Positions 27,029-35,622 of a stretch of 64,000 nt of DNA are shown here, in pieces; within the stretch, counting starts at the first letter, position 1; every line of letters starts with the position of its first letter. Under the pieces are notes generated by a model that made no database searches, was not told where the DNA came from, and saw only the letters and a list, made by a program, of their open reading frames with translations. Both the position numbers and the translations under genes were made by a program. Source of the DNA: Allobosea sp. TND4EK4 (GTDB taxonomy: Bacteria; Pseudomonadota; Alphaproteobacteria; Rhizobiales; Beijerinckiaceae). The stretch spans positions 124,001 through 188,000 of the forward strand of contig NZ_FTMO01000005.1 of the NCBI RefSeq assembly GCF_900156025.1, in the 5' to 3' direction.

Positions 27029-28852
27029 TCAAGCCGGTCCTATGCGCTGGCCCTTGGGAGCCGGACGAGGAGCCCGCACCCCTCCCCCTCTTTCGTCTTC
27101 GCCACTCAACTGGCGCGCCGCCTCGCCCCGCCGCAGGATCTTGCCGACGGCCGGGTTGCTGGCCGGCGCAGGAACCTTGCCGGCGTCGGCGCTGAGCAAC
27201 TGCTTGGCGAGCTTCGGGTCAAACATCGCCCGCGCCAGCAGGCGATCGGCCGCGGCCGCGCTGCCGTCGTCGAGTTGCGAAGCCAGCAGCCTCGCGGTGC
27301 GGGTGATGCCGCCGCCCTTCAGCATGCCGAAATAGAGCTTCGCGCCGGCCTCGAAGGTCCGCCAGTAGTCGGCGCCGGCCTCGGCCGTCTTCGATCCGAC
27401 GCCCGCCTGCTGCGCGCGCTTGGCGAGAGGCGCGAGCACCTTCTGCGCGCTCTGCAGCGAGTTCATCTCCTCGGGGCTGTACAGCTTCGCCAGGGTGCCG
27501 CGGTTCTGCTCGAAGAACTTGGTGAGCTGCGCGAAATTGACGTTCTGCGCGCCCTCGCTGACGTTCTGCGGCGCGACGCCGGAGACTTTCGTGGCGATAT
27601 GCTCGGCCACGGCCGCCTTCAGCCCGTCGCGCGCCGCCGGGTTCTTCCCGACGCTGGCGACGAGATCGGCCATCGCCTGCTCCGGGTTCTCGGCGGAGAA
27701 GACGGCGGCCGCCGCGTTGTCGGGGCTCTTGTTGCGCACCGCGCCGAGGATGCCGCCCTCGGCCTCGCTGCGGACCGTCCCGGCCCGGCGCTCGGCGTCG
27801 GCCAGTTGCGTCGCGTATTCGCCCTTCAGCGCCGTGCCGCGCCGGGCGTCGCGCACGAGGCCGTCGATCTCCTGGCGCAGGCCGGGGACGGCTTCGACGA
27901 GTTCGCTGTTGCGGTTGCGCCAGAGCGCGAGCTTCTCGCCGTCGATCGCGCCGCCCTTGGCGACGCCGCGCGAGGCGAGCTGATCGAAAAGCCAGGTGCG
28001 GGCGTTGGCCGCGACCGCGTCGCGGTTGCCGCCGAGCTCGGCGATCCGCATCAACGCTTGCGCGTCCTCCGGCCTCGTCAGGAAGTTGCCGGCCATCTCC
28101 GACGGCAGGACGCTCGGGCTGTTGGGGTTGCTCTTCAGCGTGGCGTCGACGCGGCCGCCGGCGCCCTCGCGGAAGTTCGGCTGCACGCGGGTCGCGAAGT
28201 TCTCGCTGGCGGCGCGCGCGGCCTCGCCGGCGGGGCTGCCCTCGGCGGCCAGCCGCTCGGCGTAGCGGGCGGTTTCGTCCTTGAACTGGCGAAGCTGCTG
28301 CACGACCGCGCCATTGTCGAGGTTCGCCTTGATGTCGGCCTCGATCTCCGCCCGCAGGCGGTTGACGTCGGCCATCGTGGCGTTGCCCTCCATCTCCGCG
28401 AAACGGGTCGTGTACTTCTGCACGGCCGGGTTGAGCGGCGCGACGGCGCTGCCCTGTCCGGAGACCGCCTGCGCAGTGTCCGCCAGCGGCTGCACCGGCA
28501 CTTCCGCCTGGGCGATGGCCGGGTCGTTGTAGAGCGCCGCCGAACGCTGCTGCTCGGCCTGGCGCGTGGTGCGGTAGGTCTCGTCGATGTTGCGTGAAGC
28601 TGCACTCCCCCGCCCGATGTTGGCGTTGAAGTCGTCGGCGATCGGGCGCTGCGCGGTCTCGACCGCGCGGATCTCGCCGGCCGCCTTGTCGACGGGGCGC
28701 TGCGCCTGCTCCAGCCGCATGTCGACGATGTCGCCGGCGCGCTGCGGGAAAGCGCCCGGGTCGGCATTCGTCGGCCGCAGGCTGTTGACCTCGCCCACGG
28801 CGGCATCACGCAGCGCCGTGTCGCGGTCGACGAAGCTGAAGCGCGACTTCAC
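27029..28852 (-). CDS. Phage-type large coiled-coil protein, probably N-terminally truncated
   Basis: The product is a long Ala-rich helical protein (TNADPGAFPQRAGDIVDMRL, NRLRAEIEADIKANLDNGAV), of the type of large phage particle or DNA-ejection proteins. It ends with a hydrophilic tail (GEDERGGGVRAPRPAPKGQR). Its frame remains open to 29080, but protein-like sequence begins near 28880, right after the stop of the upstream tail gene, so the true N-terminus has probably been lost. GTG at 28852 is only a nominal start. The assignment to phage is by neighbours and composition. Confidence 0.6.
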   Translation of the reverse strand: MKSRFSFVDRDTALRDAAVGEVNSLRPTNADPGAFPQRAGDIVDMRLEQAQRPVDKAAGEIRAVETAQRPIADDFNANIGRGSAASRNIDETYRTTRQAEQQRSAALYNDPAIAQAEVPVQPLADTAQAVSGQGSAVAPLNPAVQKYTTRFAEMEGNATMADVNRLRAEIEADIKANLDNGAVVQQLRQFKDETARYAERLAAEGSPAGEAARAASENFATRVQPNFREGAGGRVDATLKSNPNSPSVLPSEMAGNFLTRPEDAQALMRIAELGGNRDAVAANARTWLFDQLASRGVAKGGAIDGEKLALWRNRNSELVEAVPGLRQEIDGLVRDARRGTALKGEYATQLADAERRAGTVRSEAEGGILGAVRNKSPDNAAAAVFSAENPEQAMADLVASVGKNPAARDGLKAAVAEHIATKVSGVAPQNVSEGAQNVNFAQLTKFFEQNRGTLAKLYSPEEMNSLQSAQKVLAPLAKRAQQAGVGSKTAEAGADYWRTFEAGAKLYFGMLKGGGITRTARLLASQLDDGSAAAADRLLARAMFDPKLAKQLLSADAGKVPAPASNPAVGKILRRGEAARQLSGEDERGGGVRAPRPAPKGQRIGPA

Positions 28853-28874
28853 GGACGGGTCGACGCCGGCGGCC

Positions 28875-29333
28875 TCACAGGGTAGCGCAGTGCCGCCAAA
28901 AGGCGGCGCGGTACTCCGCCGACCAGGGCGGGTCGGCGAGCGCGGCGAAGGCCTCAGCCAGTGGGTGGGCGAACTCGAAGCGCGTCGCGCCCCGCAGGAG
29001 CATGCGGGCCGCAAAGCGCTGCCCGACCGGCAACAGATCGACCAGCGCAATGAGCGGTGCGGGCAGTGCGCCAGCAGCAACCCATTCTTCCGCTTCGTCC
29101 TCGGAGATCAGGCCGGCCTCGGCCAGCCCCTGCGCGAACTGACGATCCGAGATCGCGCCGGGCGGCAGCTCGACGACGGGCGACGGTGGCTCGAAGCCAA
29201 GCGCCTGGCCCAGCTCCGCCGCCTGTTCGGCAGCGTCTTCCCAAAGCGGATCACCGGGGATGACATGATAGGGAAGACCGCCGACACGCGCGACGAAGCT
29301 GCCATCTTCACGACGGAATAGGAGCTCAACCAT
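28875..29333 (-). CDS. Phage tail-associated protein, 152 aa
   Basis: The product starts MVELLFRREDGSFVARVGGL and contains ISDRQFAQGLAEAGLISEDE, AEEWVAAGALPAPLIALVDL, GQRFAARMLLRGATRFEFAH and HPLAEAFAAL. This pattern (DRQFxQxLA...G.I...EA...G.LP..L...ID.LP..Q.FxAxMLL.GAT.F...HPL) is common in short proteins next to tail fibres in rhizobial phages. ATG at 29331-29333 overlaps the tail-fibre stop (ATGA), so they are coupled. Confidence 0.75.
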   Translation of the reverse strand: MVELLFRREDGSFVARVGGLPYHVIPGDPLWEDAAEQAAELGQALGFEPPSPVVELPPGAISDRQFAQGLAEAGLISEDEAEEWVAAGALPAPLIALVDLLPVGQRFAARMLLRGATRFEFAHPLAEAFAALADPPWSAEYRAAFWRHCATL

Positions 29334-30568
29334 CAAGCGATCCTCCAAGCAAAGCCGACCCAAGTGACGTTCGCGGCTGGAGCAACGAGCGCGGAGCCGC
29401 CTGCTCCCACAGTTGCGGCGATGCCCGAAGCGTAGGCCCCGGTTGATGCGTTGAAGCCCGATACGAAGCCCCACCAAGTCCCCCCGGATGGGAAATTGTA
29501 GCCGTTGCTCGCAGCCGTCCCGACTGGCACCAACTGCCCCACGCCCGATGCACTCGATGGGCTGGCGGGCGCTGACAGCGCCGCTCGCCCCGCCGCCGCA
29601 TCGGCCGCGACGAGCAGGTCCTGGCCAGTGGCAGTCGCAATCAGGGTACGGATGTCGCTTGCGGAAAGCTCCTCAACGACGCCTGCGCCCGCCGTCTTGC
29701 GGCCCAGCACGATGCCCGTCGGAACGTCAACCAGCTTGGCGAACGTCACCAGCTTGTCGGCGAGCTTGGCCCGCCCGTCCGCATCCGCCGACAGGAAGCC
29801 ATCCGCCACTTTCGCCGTCGTGACAAACCCATCGGACATCTTGGCCCAGCCGGTCGCATCGCCGCTGAGCGCACCGTCGGCGATCTTGGCGGTCGTGACA
29901 AACCCATCGGTCATTTTGGCCCAGCCGGTCGCGTCGGCGCTGAGCGCACCGTCGGCGATCTTGGCGGTCGTCACGGCCTCGTCTTCCAGCGCGTCGGTCG
30001 CGAGCCGGTCGAAGACCAGCGCGTCGGCCTTGCGCTGCAACACGCGGTTGTTGGCGCCTGCGGCGATGTCTGTGGGTGTTCCTACCGAGTTGGCCGAGCG
30101 GCCGATGACGCTCACGCCGACCGAATTTCGGAGCTTGGCGTCCGTGACGGACCTGTCCGGGATGAAAGCTGGCGCGAGATCGGTGAAATCGGCCACCGAG
30201 AGCCACAGCGTCGGCTCGACGTTGGGCGTCTCGCCGATGACCGACAGATGGGACACGAGCGCGCGGTAGAACACGCTGTCGTAGGTCACGCCGTCGCCGG
30301 CGACGTAGTTCTCGGGGGCGGTCCAGCCTCCGCGAAGGGTGAACCCGACGCTCAGCGAGTCCGCGAGCTGGTCCTGCCCAACGGAGCCGTTGGCGAGCCG
30401 GCCGTCGTCGCGCTGGATGAGCGCGAGATTGGCCTGGGTCTGGTCGAGGGACAGCTTGACGGCGCCGAACTCGGCGTCGAGCGACGCTCCGGGCGTCTTG
30501 CCCGTCGGGTTCAACGTCTCCTCGTTGCTGAAATTGGCCTGGCGATCGTAGGGGGTCGGTTGCGCCAT
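29333..30568 (-). CDS. Phage tail fibre-like protein with 25-residue repeats
   Basis: The 411-aa product has an N-terminal virion-binding type region (QPTPYDRQANFSNEETLNPT), a carbohydrate-module-like segment (GGWTAPENYVAGDGVTYDSV), and three tandem 25-residue repeats at about 199-273 (VTTAKIADGALSADATGWAK pattern). It has a collagen-like Ala region and a glycine-rich C-terminus (GGTWWGFVSGFNASTGAYAS) typical of fibre tips. It probably recognises the host surface. ATG at 30568 is preferred; ATG at 30589 is also open in frame. Confidence 0.75.
   Translation of the reverse strand: MAQPTPYDRQANFSNEETLNPTGKTPGASLDAEFGAVKLSLDQTQANLALIQRDDGRLANGSVGQDQLADSLSVGFTLRGGWTAPENYVAGDGVTYDSVFYRALVSHLSVIGETPNVEPTLWLSVADFTDLAPAFIPDRSVTDAKLRNSVGVSVIGRSANSVGTPTDIAAGANNRVLQRKADALVFDRLATDALEDEAVTTAKIADGALSADATGWAKMTDGFVTTAKIADGALSGDATGWAKMSDGFVTTAKVADGFLSADADGRAKLADKLVTFAKLVDVPTGIVLGRKTAGAGVVEELSASDIRTLIATATGQDLLVAADAAAGRAALSAPASPSSASGVGQLVPVGTAASNGYNFPSGGTWWGFVSGFNASTGAYASGIAATVGAGGSALVAPAANVTWVGFAWRIA
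29750..29974 (-). repeat. Three tandem 75-bp repeats in the tail fibre gene
   Basis: Units at 29900-29974, 29825-29899 and 29750-29824 encode VTTAKIADGALSADATGWAK-type repeats. The first two are nearly identical at DNA level; the third has diverged (VTTAKVADGFLSADADGRAK). Confidence 0.85.
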
Positions 30569-30834
30569 CTCGGTTTCTCGATAAGTCATTATCCAACTAG
30601 GAGACGTTCAAGATAATATGTTGCGATTTGATTTGCAATTATTTTCACCATAGGCTGGCGAGTTTCCTGAGCCCGAAAAAATTGGGCGGCATAGCATGAC
30701 CTCTGCGGCCGCCGCGCGCGCCGCCCCCCTACCCGGGGGTGGTGTGGGGGGGGGGGAATCCAGCGTTGCCGGCTCAGCGCACTGCCGGCCGCCTCGGGCC
30801 AACCTGCACTCTCGTCGCCTAGGGAAGGCGCAGA

Positions 30835-31308
30835 CTATGCAGCCTGACCAATGGCTTGACCCGGCATCGCTTGCGCGTTTGGCGCGCTAACGTCCTTCGC
30901 GCGGCTTGCGCGCTCCTGCTCGAGCTTCTCCACCAGGCTCGCGAGCTCCTCGGCTGTCATGGCGGATATGGACTTCTCGGCCGCCTCTTGGATCTGCGCC
31001 CGCGGCGCGACGTAGCCGGCGCGCTCGAGCAGAAAGCGAGCGGCTTGGACGCGGACCTTAGGCGATGCAGACTCGTCGTCCAGGATCCGTCCGAGCAGCC
31101 GGATGGCTTTGGGTGCGAGCTCGTTACGGATGACGCTGCGCATGCGCCACTCGACACGACGTGAAACGCGAGGGCTCTGGAGGAGGCCAATATATGACCT
31201 GGCTGGGTAACCCGCCCCGCTCGCCGCGTCGCCCGGACTGAGGCCCTCGCAAAGGAGTTCCACGAAGGCATCCTCGCGCTCTGTCAGGTTCGTCGTGAGC
31301 GTCGCCAT
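30835..31308 (-). CDS. Terminase small subunit-like DNA-binding protein
   Basis: The 157-aa product has an HTH-like N-terminus (LTEREDAFVELLCEGLSPGD, AASGAGYPARSYIGLLQSPR) as in small terminase/KfrA-type proteins, followed by a helix-rich middle (IRLLGRILDDESASPKVRVQ) and a charged C-terminal helix (MTAEELASLVEKLEQERASR). I start it at ATG 31306-31308 because the upstream extension is not protein-like. No large terminase gene lies next to it in this window. Confidence 0.6.
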   Translation of the reverse strand: MATLTTNLTEREDAFVELLCEGLSPGDAASGAGYPARSYIGLLQSPRVSRRVEWRMRSVIRNELAPKAIRLLGRILDDESASPKVRVQAARFLLERAGYVAPRAQIQEAAEKSISAMTAEELASLVEKLEQERASRAKDVSAPNAQAMPGQAIGQAA

Positions 31309-31702
31309 GGCCGCGGGCCTCTTCGAAATGCGTTGCGCCGCTGCTGCTTTGCGTTGCGCGATTGTGCATGATAGTGAATTTTGATCACAATCGCCACCAG
31401 CCGGGGGCGCGATGGCGCTGTAACGCCGCAAAATCACACTCTAGAAGTAATGGTTCTGTCGCAACACAAATCTACACTCTTCACAAGCAAGTAGTTTTGG
31501 ATTATTACTTGACAGATTTAGCGTATGGCGCGATATTCGTTGCGGGTCTGAACAGCCCGACAGTGAACCGCTACATTTCCGGGGTCTCCGTGTGCATGTC
31601 CAGGGCGCAAGCCTAAAGACACGCGAGGGCCGACTACTGCCGGCTGTTCAGCCCCGGATCTGAAACCGCGCCCTGAACAGGCGCTCGCCGAAAGCAGTAG
31701 CC
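31309..31702. other. AT-rich intergenic stretch with a candidate plus-strand promoter
   Basis: No gene is supported in these 394 bases. The region is markedly more AT-rich than its surroundings. TTGACA at 31509-31514 and GATATT at 31532-31537 are 17 bp apart, a good sigma-70-type match reading rightward toward the gene at 31703. Confidence 0.45.
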
Positions 31703-31927
31703 ATGACCGACGCATGCATCAGCGCCATCTCGCTCGATCCGACCGCCCTCCCCGACTTCGACTATGTCAGCCTCGGATTTGAGGCCTCGACCGCGGCAGG
31801 CGAATATCTGGAATTCCGCGCTGTCGCGGATCCGGTGAACGGCTGGAATCTGCTGGTCACCTGCCCCGACGATCTGATGCGCGAGATCGGCGAACTCATC
31901 CAGGCGCGAGTGGGGTTCCGTCAGTGA
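31703..31927 (+). CDS. Hypothetical protein, 74 aa
   Basis: A short acidic protein: PTALPDFDYVSLGFEASTAA, GEYLEFRAVADPVNGWNLLV, then DDLMREIGELIQARVG. Alternating strands and a final helix suggest a small alpha/beta fold. It lies alone on the plus strand after a possible promoter. No family is recognised. Confidence 0.5.
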   Translation: MTDACISAISLDPTALPDFDYVSLGFEASTAAGEYLEFRAVADPVNGWNLLVTCPDDLMREIGELIQARVGFRQ

Positions 31928-31983
31928 CTTTCCGGACGTCAGCGGCGGCCCGGCGAAGGTGGTCGAAAACCGCTCCTGACGGT

Positions 31984-32211
31984 TTAGCGTCCCACGGCAA
32001 CCCATCCCCGTCCCGCCATGCACTGGTCGTGCAGCGTATCGAAGTGAATGCCGGGCCGCAGCGCGTTCGTCGCGAAGTCACACGCCGCACTGTCCGCTGA
32101 GAGCACAGCCTGGGGGCGCTCAACGCCCCCGGGCTTCAGTGTGTCCTGGAACACGGTCGGCTTGGAGGCGCAGCCCCCCAACACTACAACCATGATAATC
32201 GCAAGCTTCAT
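31984..32211 (-). CDS. Small lipoprotein, 75 aa
   Basis: Starting at ATG 32209-32211, the product has a short signal peptide with lipobox (MKLAIIMVVVLGGCASKP, Cys14), followed by FQDTLKPGGVERPQAVLSAD and two more cysteines (ACDFA, HDQCMAG). The ribosome site is GGAGG about 14 bases upstream, with AGAAG closer. A longer open frame upstream is not protein-like. Phage lysis spanins (Rz1 type) are small lipoproteins too, but this one lacks their Pro-rich composition, so I leave function open. Confidence 0.6.
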   Translation of the reverse strand: MKLAIIMVVVLGGCASKPTVFQDTLKPGGVERPQAVLSADSAACDFATNALRPGIHFDTLHDQCMAGRGWVAVGR

Positions 32212-32286
32212 CGCTTCTCGTCCTCCGCGAAGTAGGCATAGCGCGCGCACGGGCGCCGCGCTATGTCGACCCAAACGGGCGCCGCC

Positions 32287-32814
32287 TCACGTTCTGAGTT
32301 GATCGGCCTCAGCGACCGCCTGCGCCTCTGCTGCGCCCTTCTCCGTCAGGCGGTACAGCCAGCGTATCGGCGACTGCTGCGGGGCCCCGTGATCCAATGG
32401 CCCGCGATGGGCCATCCCTGGTGGCGCTGGCACGCGCTCAAGATAGCCGTAGCGGATGAACTTGACGCCGATGAACCCATGAACGGCGCCGCGGCTCAGC
32501 TGCGGGCAAGCCCGCCGCAAATCCGCCATGACGTAGCACTTGCCGGGCTCCATGAGCCGCAGGAGGTGATCCATCCTGCGGCCGCCGGCGGCGGGCCGCG
32601 GCAGCGGGTGCGCGCGCGCCAGCGAGCGTAGGTGCGCGACCTGGGCGGGCGACGGTGGGCGCCTGGCTTTACTCCGAGAGGGCTTGGACGTCGCCGGGCG
32701 CTCGTCGACCTCAGCGACAATGTCGCCGAGGCCCATGGCGGCCAACACGGCGCGATCGGACGATGCCTGTCTTAAATCTGGATTTGCCAAGGTCGACCTT
32801 TTTCCCCGATTCAT
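32287..32814 (-). CDS. Hypothetical protein, 175 aa
   Basis: From ATG 32812-32814, which overlaps the stop of the upstream gene (ATGA). The N-terminal half is basic and disordered (RPATSKPSRSKARRPPSPAQ). The C-terminal half looks like a winged helix with MEPGKCYVMADLRRACPQLS, RGAVHGFIGVKFIRYGYLER and IRWLYRLTEKGAAEAQAV. A DNA-binding role is plausible. No family recognised. Confidence 0.55.
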   Translation of the reverse strand: MNRGKRSTLANPDLRQASSDRAVLAAMGLGDIVAEVDERPATSKPSRSKARRPPSPAQVAHLRSLARAHPLPRPAAGGRRMDHLLRLMEPGKCYVMADLRRACPQLSRGAVHGFIGVKFIRYGYLERVPAPPGMAHRGPLDHGAPQQSPIRWLYRLTEKGAAEAQAVAEADQLRT

Positions 32815-33122
32815 TTTCCGGATCGCTTTTGGGGTTTCGGGCTCAGCCGTCGGTCGAACGGTGGCCAGACGCGAACACCGGGCTTGCGGTGCATTTTGCA
32901 GCGGCGGCTGGGCATGAACTTCCTGTGCGATACCGGCAGGCGAAAGACGAACGGCCCCCCGCACTCGGCACAGGCACTGCGCCAGACGGCAAGCCGGGTC
33001 TCCCGCCCGTCACGGCAGGTGTGCGGCTCAACGTCGATGCAAAGGTAGACCTGGCCTTGGAACGTCTTCGTTTTGCCGATCAACGTGTTCTTTCTGCCTA
33101 TCGCGGTCACGGTGTTTCTCAC
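32811..33122 (-). CDS. Hypothetical protein with zinc-finger-like cysteines, 103 aa
   Basis: The product is basic and starts with strand-rich MRNTVTAIGRKNTLIGKTKT. It contains CRDGRETRLAVWRSACAECG (CxxC) and CKMHRKPG, so it may bind zinc. It is the first gene of a coupled pair and lies just left of the octamer-repeat region that ends the primase gene. It fits the small accessory proteins of phage replication modules, but I cannot name it. Confidence 0.55.
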   Translation of the reverse strand: MRNTVTAIGRKNTLIGKTKTFQGQVYLCIDVEPHTCRDGRETRLAVWRSACAECGGPFVFRLPVSHRKFMPSRRCKMHRKPGVRVWPPFDRRLSPKPQKRSGK

Positions 33123-33239
33123 TTCCGTTTCGAGTTTCGTCCGGCCGTGCCTTCATGTCGTTCGTTTCCCAGTTCGATCGGCCTCGCCGATGTTTGTTGC
33201 AGTTGCGCCACCGCAGCAGCGGGGCCACCCCTCGGGGGG

Positions 33240-33459
33240 CTCCTCCTCAGAGAGCCTCCCCCGGAGGGGAGGAGGTGAGGAGGTTCCCTAACCTATTGAA
33301 AACGCTGATTTTTTGATCTACCTCCTCAGGCTGTTTTCGGAAACTTTGAGGAGGTTCCCGAAATATTCAACAATCGCAGCCACTTAGACCCCTCCTCCTC
33401 AAAATTTCGAGGCGTGAGGAGGTCCATCCTCCTCAGCAGAAGAACGCTTCTGAGGAGGC
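33240..33459. repeat. Array of eight TGAGGAGG octamers (candidate iterons/origin)
   Basis: Exact TGAGGAGG or its complement CCTCCTCA occurs at 33242-33249(-), 33276-33283(+), 33321-33328(-), 33347-33354(+), 33394-33401(-), 33415-33422(+), 33428-33435(-) and 33451-33458(+). Two copies extend to TGAGGAGGTTCCC. Near copies adjoin (33268-33276). The spacer between them is AT-rich (TTTTTTGATCTACC, AAATATTCAACAATCG). The array covers the 3' end of the primase/helicase gene, which makes a replication origin the leading explanation. Confidence 0.75.
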
Positions 33460-35511
33460 CGCATCGAGCCGCAGAAATGAGCCGACGCTATCCTCGACGC
33501 GCAGGTGCATCTGCCCCCGATCGGTCTCGACCGTGGCCGCACCGGCGAACAGTTCCTTGATTGCTCGTGCTCTGTTGCGGGTGTCCGCGAACGGCCCGCG
33601 GAGCGCCGGGTCCACCTCGTTCGCCACCGCGGCCAGCTTGTGCTCCCCGGGGCCGAGGTTCGTCAGCGCCTCAGCCAGGATGTTCAGGAGCCCCTCATCG
33701 GTCTGGCCCGTCAGCAACGTCACCGGCGCCAGTATGCCGATTTTCTGCCCGTCCAATCCGCCGACCGGCACCGAGGTGCGCTTGTACCAAGTGGCCCCAG
33801 GCTTCTTGAGGAAAAGGTTCGTCTTGGCGTCGTCCAGCCGGACATAGAGATGCCGGTCCTTGAGATTGACGCCGTGCTCCTTGGCCGCCTTCTCGGACAT
33901 CTCGAAGAGGGTGACGCTGGTGCGCATGACACCCGCCTGCGAGCCGCCGCCGCGCAGAGTGTCGACGTTCCCGACATGCCCCTCCGAGGACGCTCCATCG
34001 GGCTTGCGGGTATGCGCGCCGGCGGCCGTGGCGCATTGGCACTCGACGGCGATACGCCTCAGGACGCCCCACACCTGACGCATCTGCTCGTTGGAGTTCT
34101 CGGTGACCTTGTGGAGCTCGGCCAACGGATCGGCGATGAAGAGCCCGATGCCCTTGTCGTTGATCTGCCGGATGATCTGGCCGACCTGGGGCGTCGCGAC
34201 GACGTCTTCTTCCGAGCTGCCACGAGTGGCGAGGGTCAGCGGCCGCTCGACGCCCGAACTAAGGAACAGCATCTGCCGCCCGTCGAGTTCGGTATCAGCC
34301 CAGGAGACGCCGAAATGCTGCATGGCGGCTGCAAGGCGACGATCGAGCTCGTCCATGTCGTCTTCCTGGTTCCAGTACCAGACCGGGACGCGCTCCAGGA
34401 CTGGCCGCCCGATGATGTCGCTGCGCCCCGTCGCAACCGCCAAAGCCGCCTGGATCGCGAATTGGGTCTTCCCGGTGCCCCCGGGAGCGATGATGCCGGA
34501 CGTGAAGTTGCGGGCGAACGTGTTGCCGACGATCCAGCGACGGACAGGTATGGCCGCAGGATCCCGGCGACGCGGCGGCTCCGCCAACGGCCATCCCGGC
34601 TTCGGCGACGCGCTCTCCGGCTTGTCAAGATCCTCCGCCTCGAAGTCGGCCATCGGGTGCAGCACGCCAGGCGTCAGCCGGCCATGCCGATACGCATTGG
34701 ACGCTTTCGCCTCCCAGAACTCCTCTCCCTGCGGCGGGTGAGACTTTTCCTCGTCGAAATGCTCAAGGCAAAGGGCGACGATCTCGGATTCGCTGACGCC
34801 GAAGTCCTTCAGCCGGCAAGCGACCTGATAGCCCGTGTGGTCGCCGTTGCCACTGTCCGCGATGACGAGAGGCGCCTCGTTCCTGAGCCAGGCGGTCGCA
34901 CGCTCGATCGCATCCGGGGTGTCGAGATCCACCATCGGCTGGGTCGACCCGGTTTTCGCAGTGTGTACCCCGCAAAGCGACGCGAACCACGGCGCGATCG
35001 GCTTGGCTGGAAGATCAGATTGGACCTCGTAGGTGCCTTCGCCGACTGTGCTGCCCGGTCCGACCACGAGGCCCCCCTCACTGCGGATATCAATAGCGGC
35101 CGCGATCCTGGATGCACTGCATCGGACCTCGAAGCCGGTGCTGTCGTAGTACAGGTGGAGACCGCCCGACGGCGTTCTCACCGTGAAGGTCGCAACGTCG
35201 AGTCGAAGCCGCGACTTGAGATCCTCAAGGCTCTCCAGCCCTAGCCGATCGCCCTTCACATCGACGTCGACGACTGTCAGGCCGTCGCCCGTCGCGATGC
35301 CAATGTTGTAGGGGATCGGCTCGCCGAAGGGATCGCGCCACATTGCGTCAATCCGCGTGGGATCGGTGGTCGCCTGATCCTCCCAGCCCTCGTGCGCCGG
35401 CTTCTTCTGGTCGACCTGCAGCGGGAAGACCCGGAAGCCTCGGCGGCCAAGTTCGACCGCCGACCCGAGCAGTTGCTCGGCCATCGACTGTGTTGCGACT
35501 TCGACGGCCAT
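33433..35511 (-). CDS. Primase-polymerase/RepA-type helicase fusion
   Basis: The 692-aa replication protein has an N-terminal bifunctional primase/polymerase domain with VDVD at 81-84 (catalytic acidic pair) and SGGLHLYY at 115-122, the usual Prim-Pol motifs. The C-terminal RecA-like (AAA_25/RepA) ATPase has Walker A APGGTGKTQ at 342-350 and Walker B GLFIAD near 456-461. Such fusions prime and unwind DNA for phages, satellites and integrative elements that replicate autonomously. The C-terminal 100 residues look like a winged helix. The gene is preceded by an AT-rich promoter region shared with the divergent gene at 35623. Confidence 0.9.
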   Translation of the reverse strand: MAVEVATQSMAEQLLGSAVELGRRGFRVFPLQVDQKKPAHEGWEDQATTDPTRIDAMWRDPFGEPIPYNIGIATGDGLTVVDVDVKGDRLGLESLEDLKSRLRLDVATFTVRTPSGGLHLYYDSTGFEVRCSASRIAAAIDIRSEGGLVVGPGSTVGEGTYEVQSDLPAKPIAPWFASLCGVHTAKTGSTQPMVDLDTPDAIERATAWLRNEAPLVIADSGNGDHTGYQVACRLKDFGVSESEIVALCLEHFDEEKSHPPQGEEFWEAKASNAYRHGRLTPGVLHPMADFEAEDLDKPESASPKPGWPLAEPPRRRDPAAIPVRRWIVGNTFARNFTSGIIAPGGTGKTQFAIQAALAVATGRSDIIGRPVLERVPVWYWNQEDDMDELDRRLAAAMQHFGVSWADTELDGRQMLFLSSGVERPLTLATRGSSEEDVVATPQVGQIIRQINDKGIGLFIADPLAELHKVTENSNEQMRQVWGVLRRIAVECQCATAAGAHTRKPDGASSEGHVGNVDTLRGGGSQAGVMRTSVTLFEMSEKAAKEHGVNLKDRHLYVRLDDAKTNLFLKKPGATWYKRTSVPVGGLDGQKIGILAPVTLLTGQTDEGLLNILAEALTNLGPGEHKLAAVANEVDPALRGPFADTRNRARAIKELFAGAATVETDRGQMHLRVEDSVGSFLRLDAASSEAFFC

Positions 35512-35622
35512 CGGGCCTCCAGTGCGTACCCCGCAGCAGATGCCTGCTGCAAACTTGTTGCATTTATATATGCAACAATATACACATTACCGCAACGGTT
35601 TTCGATGGGATGAGGGAGCAAG

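Noticed and set aside
30746..30756. A run of 11 G next to other G-runs, possible G-quadruplex
   Set aside because: Only one long run with irregular partners; it could also be an assembly-sensitive homopolymer. No gene context supports a function.
31362..31616. An 84-codon plus-strand frame in the AT-rich gap
   Set aside because: No ribosome site and no protein-like pattern; it overlaps the candidate promoter.
33028..33228. A 66-codon minus-strand frame upstream of the zinc-finger-like gene
   Set aside because: It is extremely rich in Arg, Asp and His without structure, and overlaps the start of the better-supported gene.
33505..35244. A plus-strand open frame of 579 codons across the primase gene
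   Set aside because: Antisense to a protein with clear Prim-Pol and Walker motifs.
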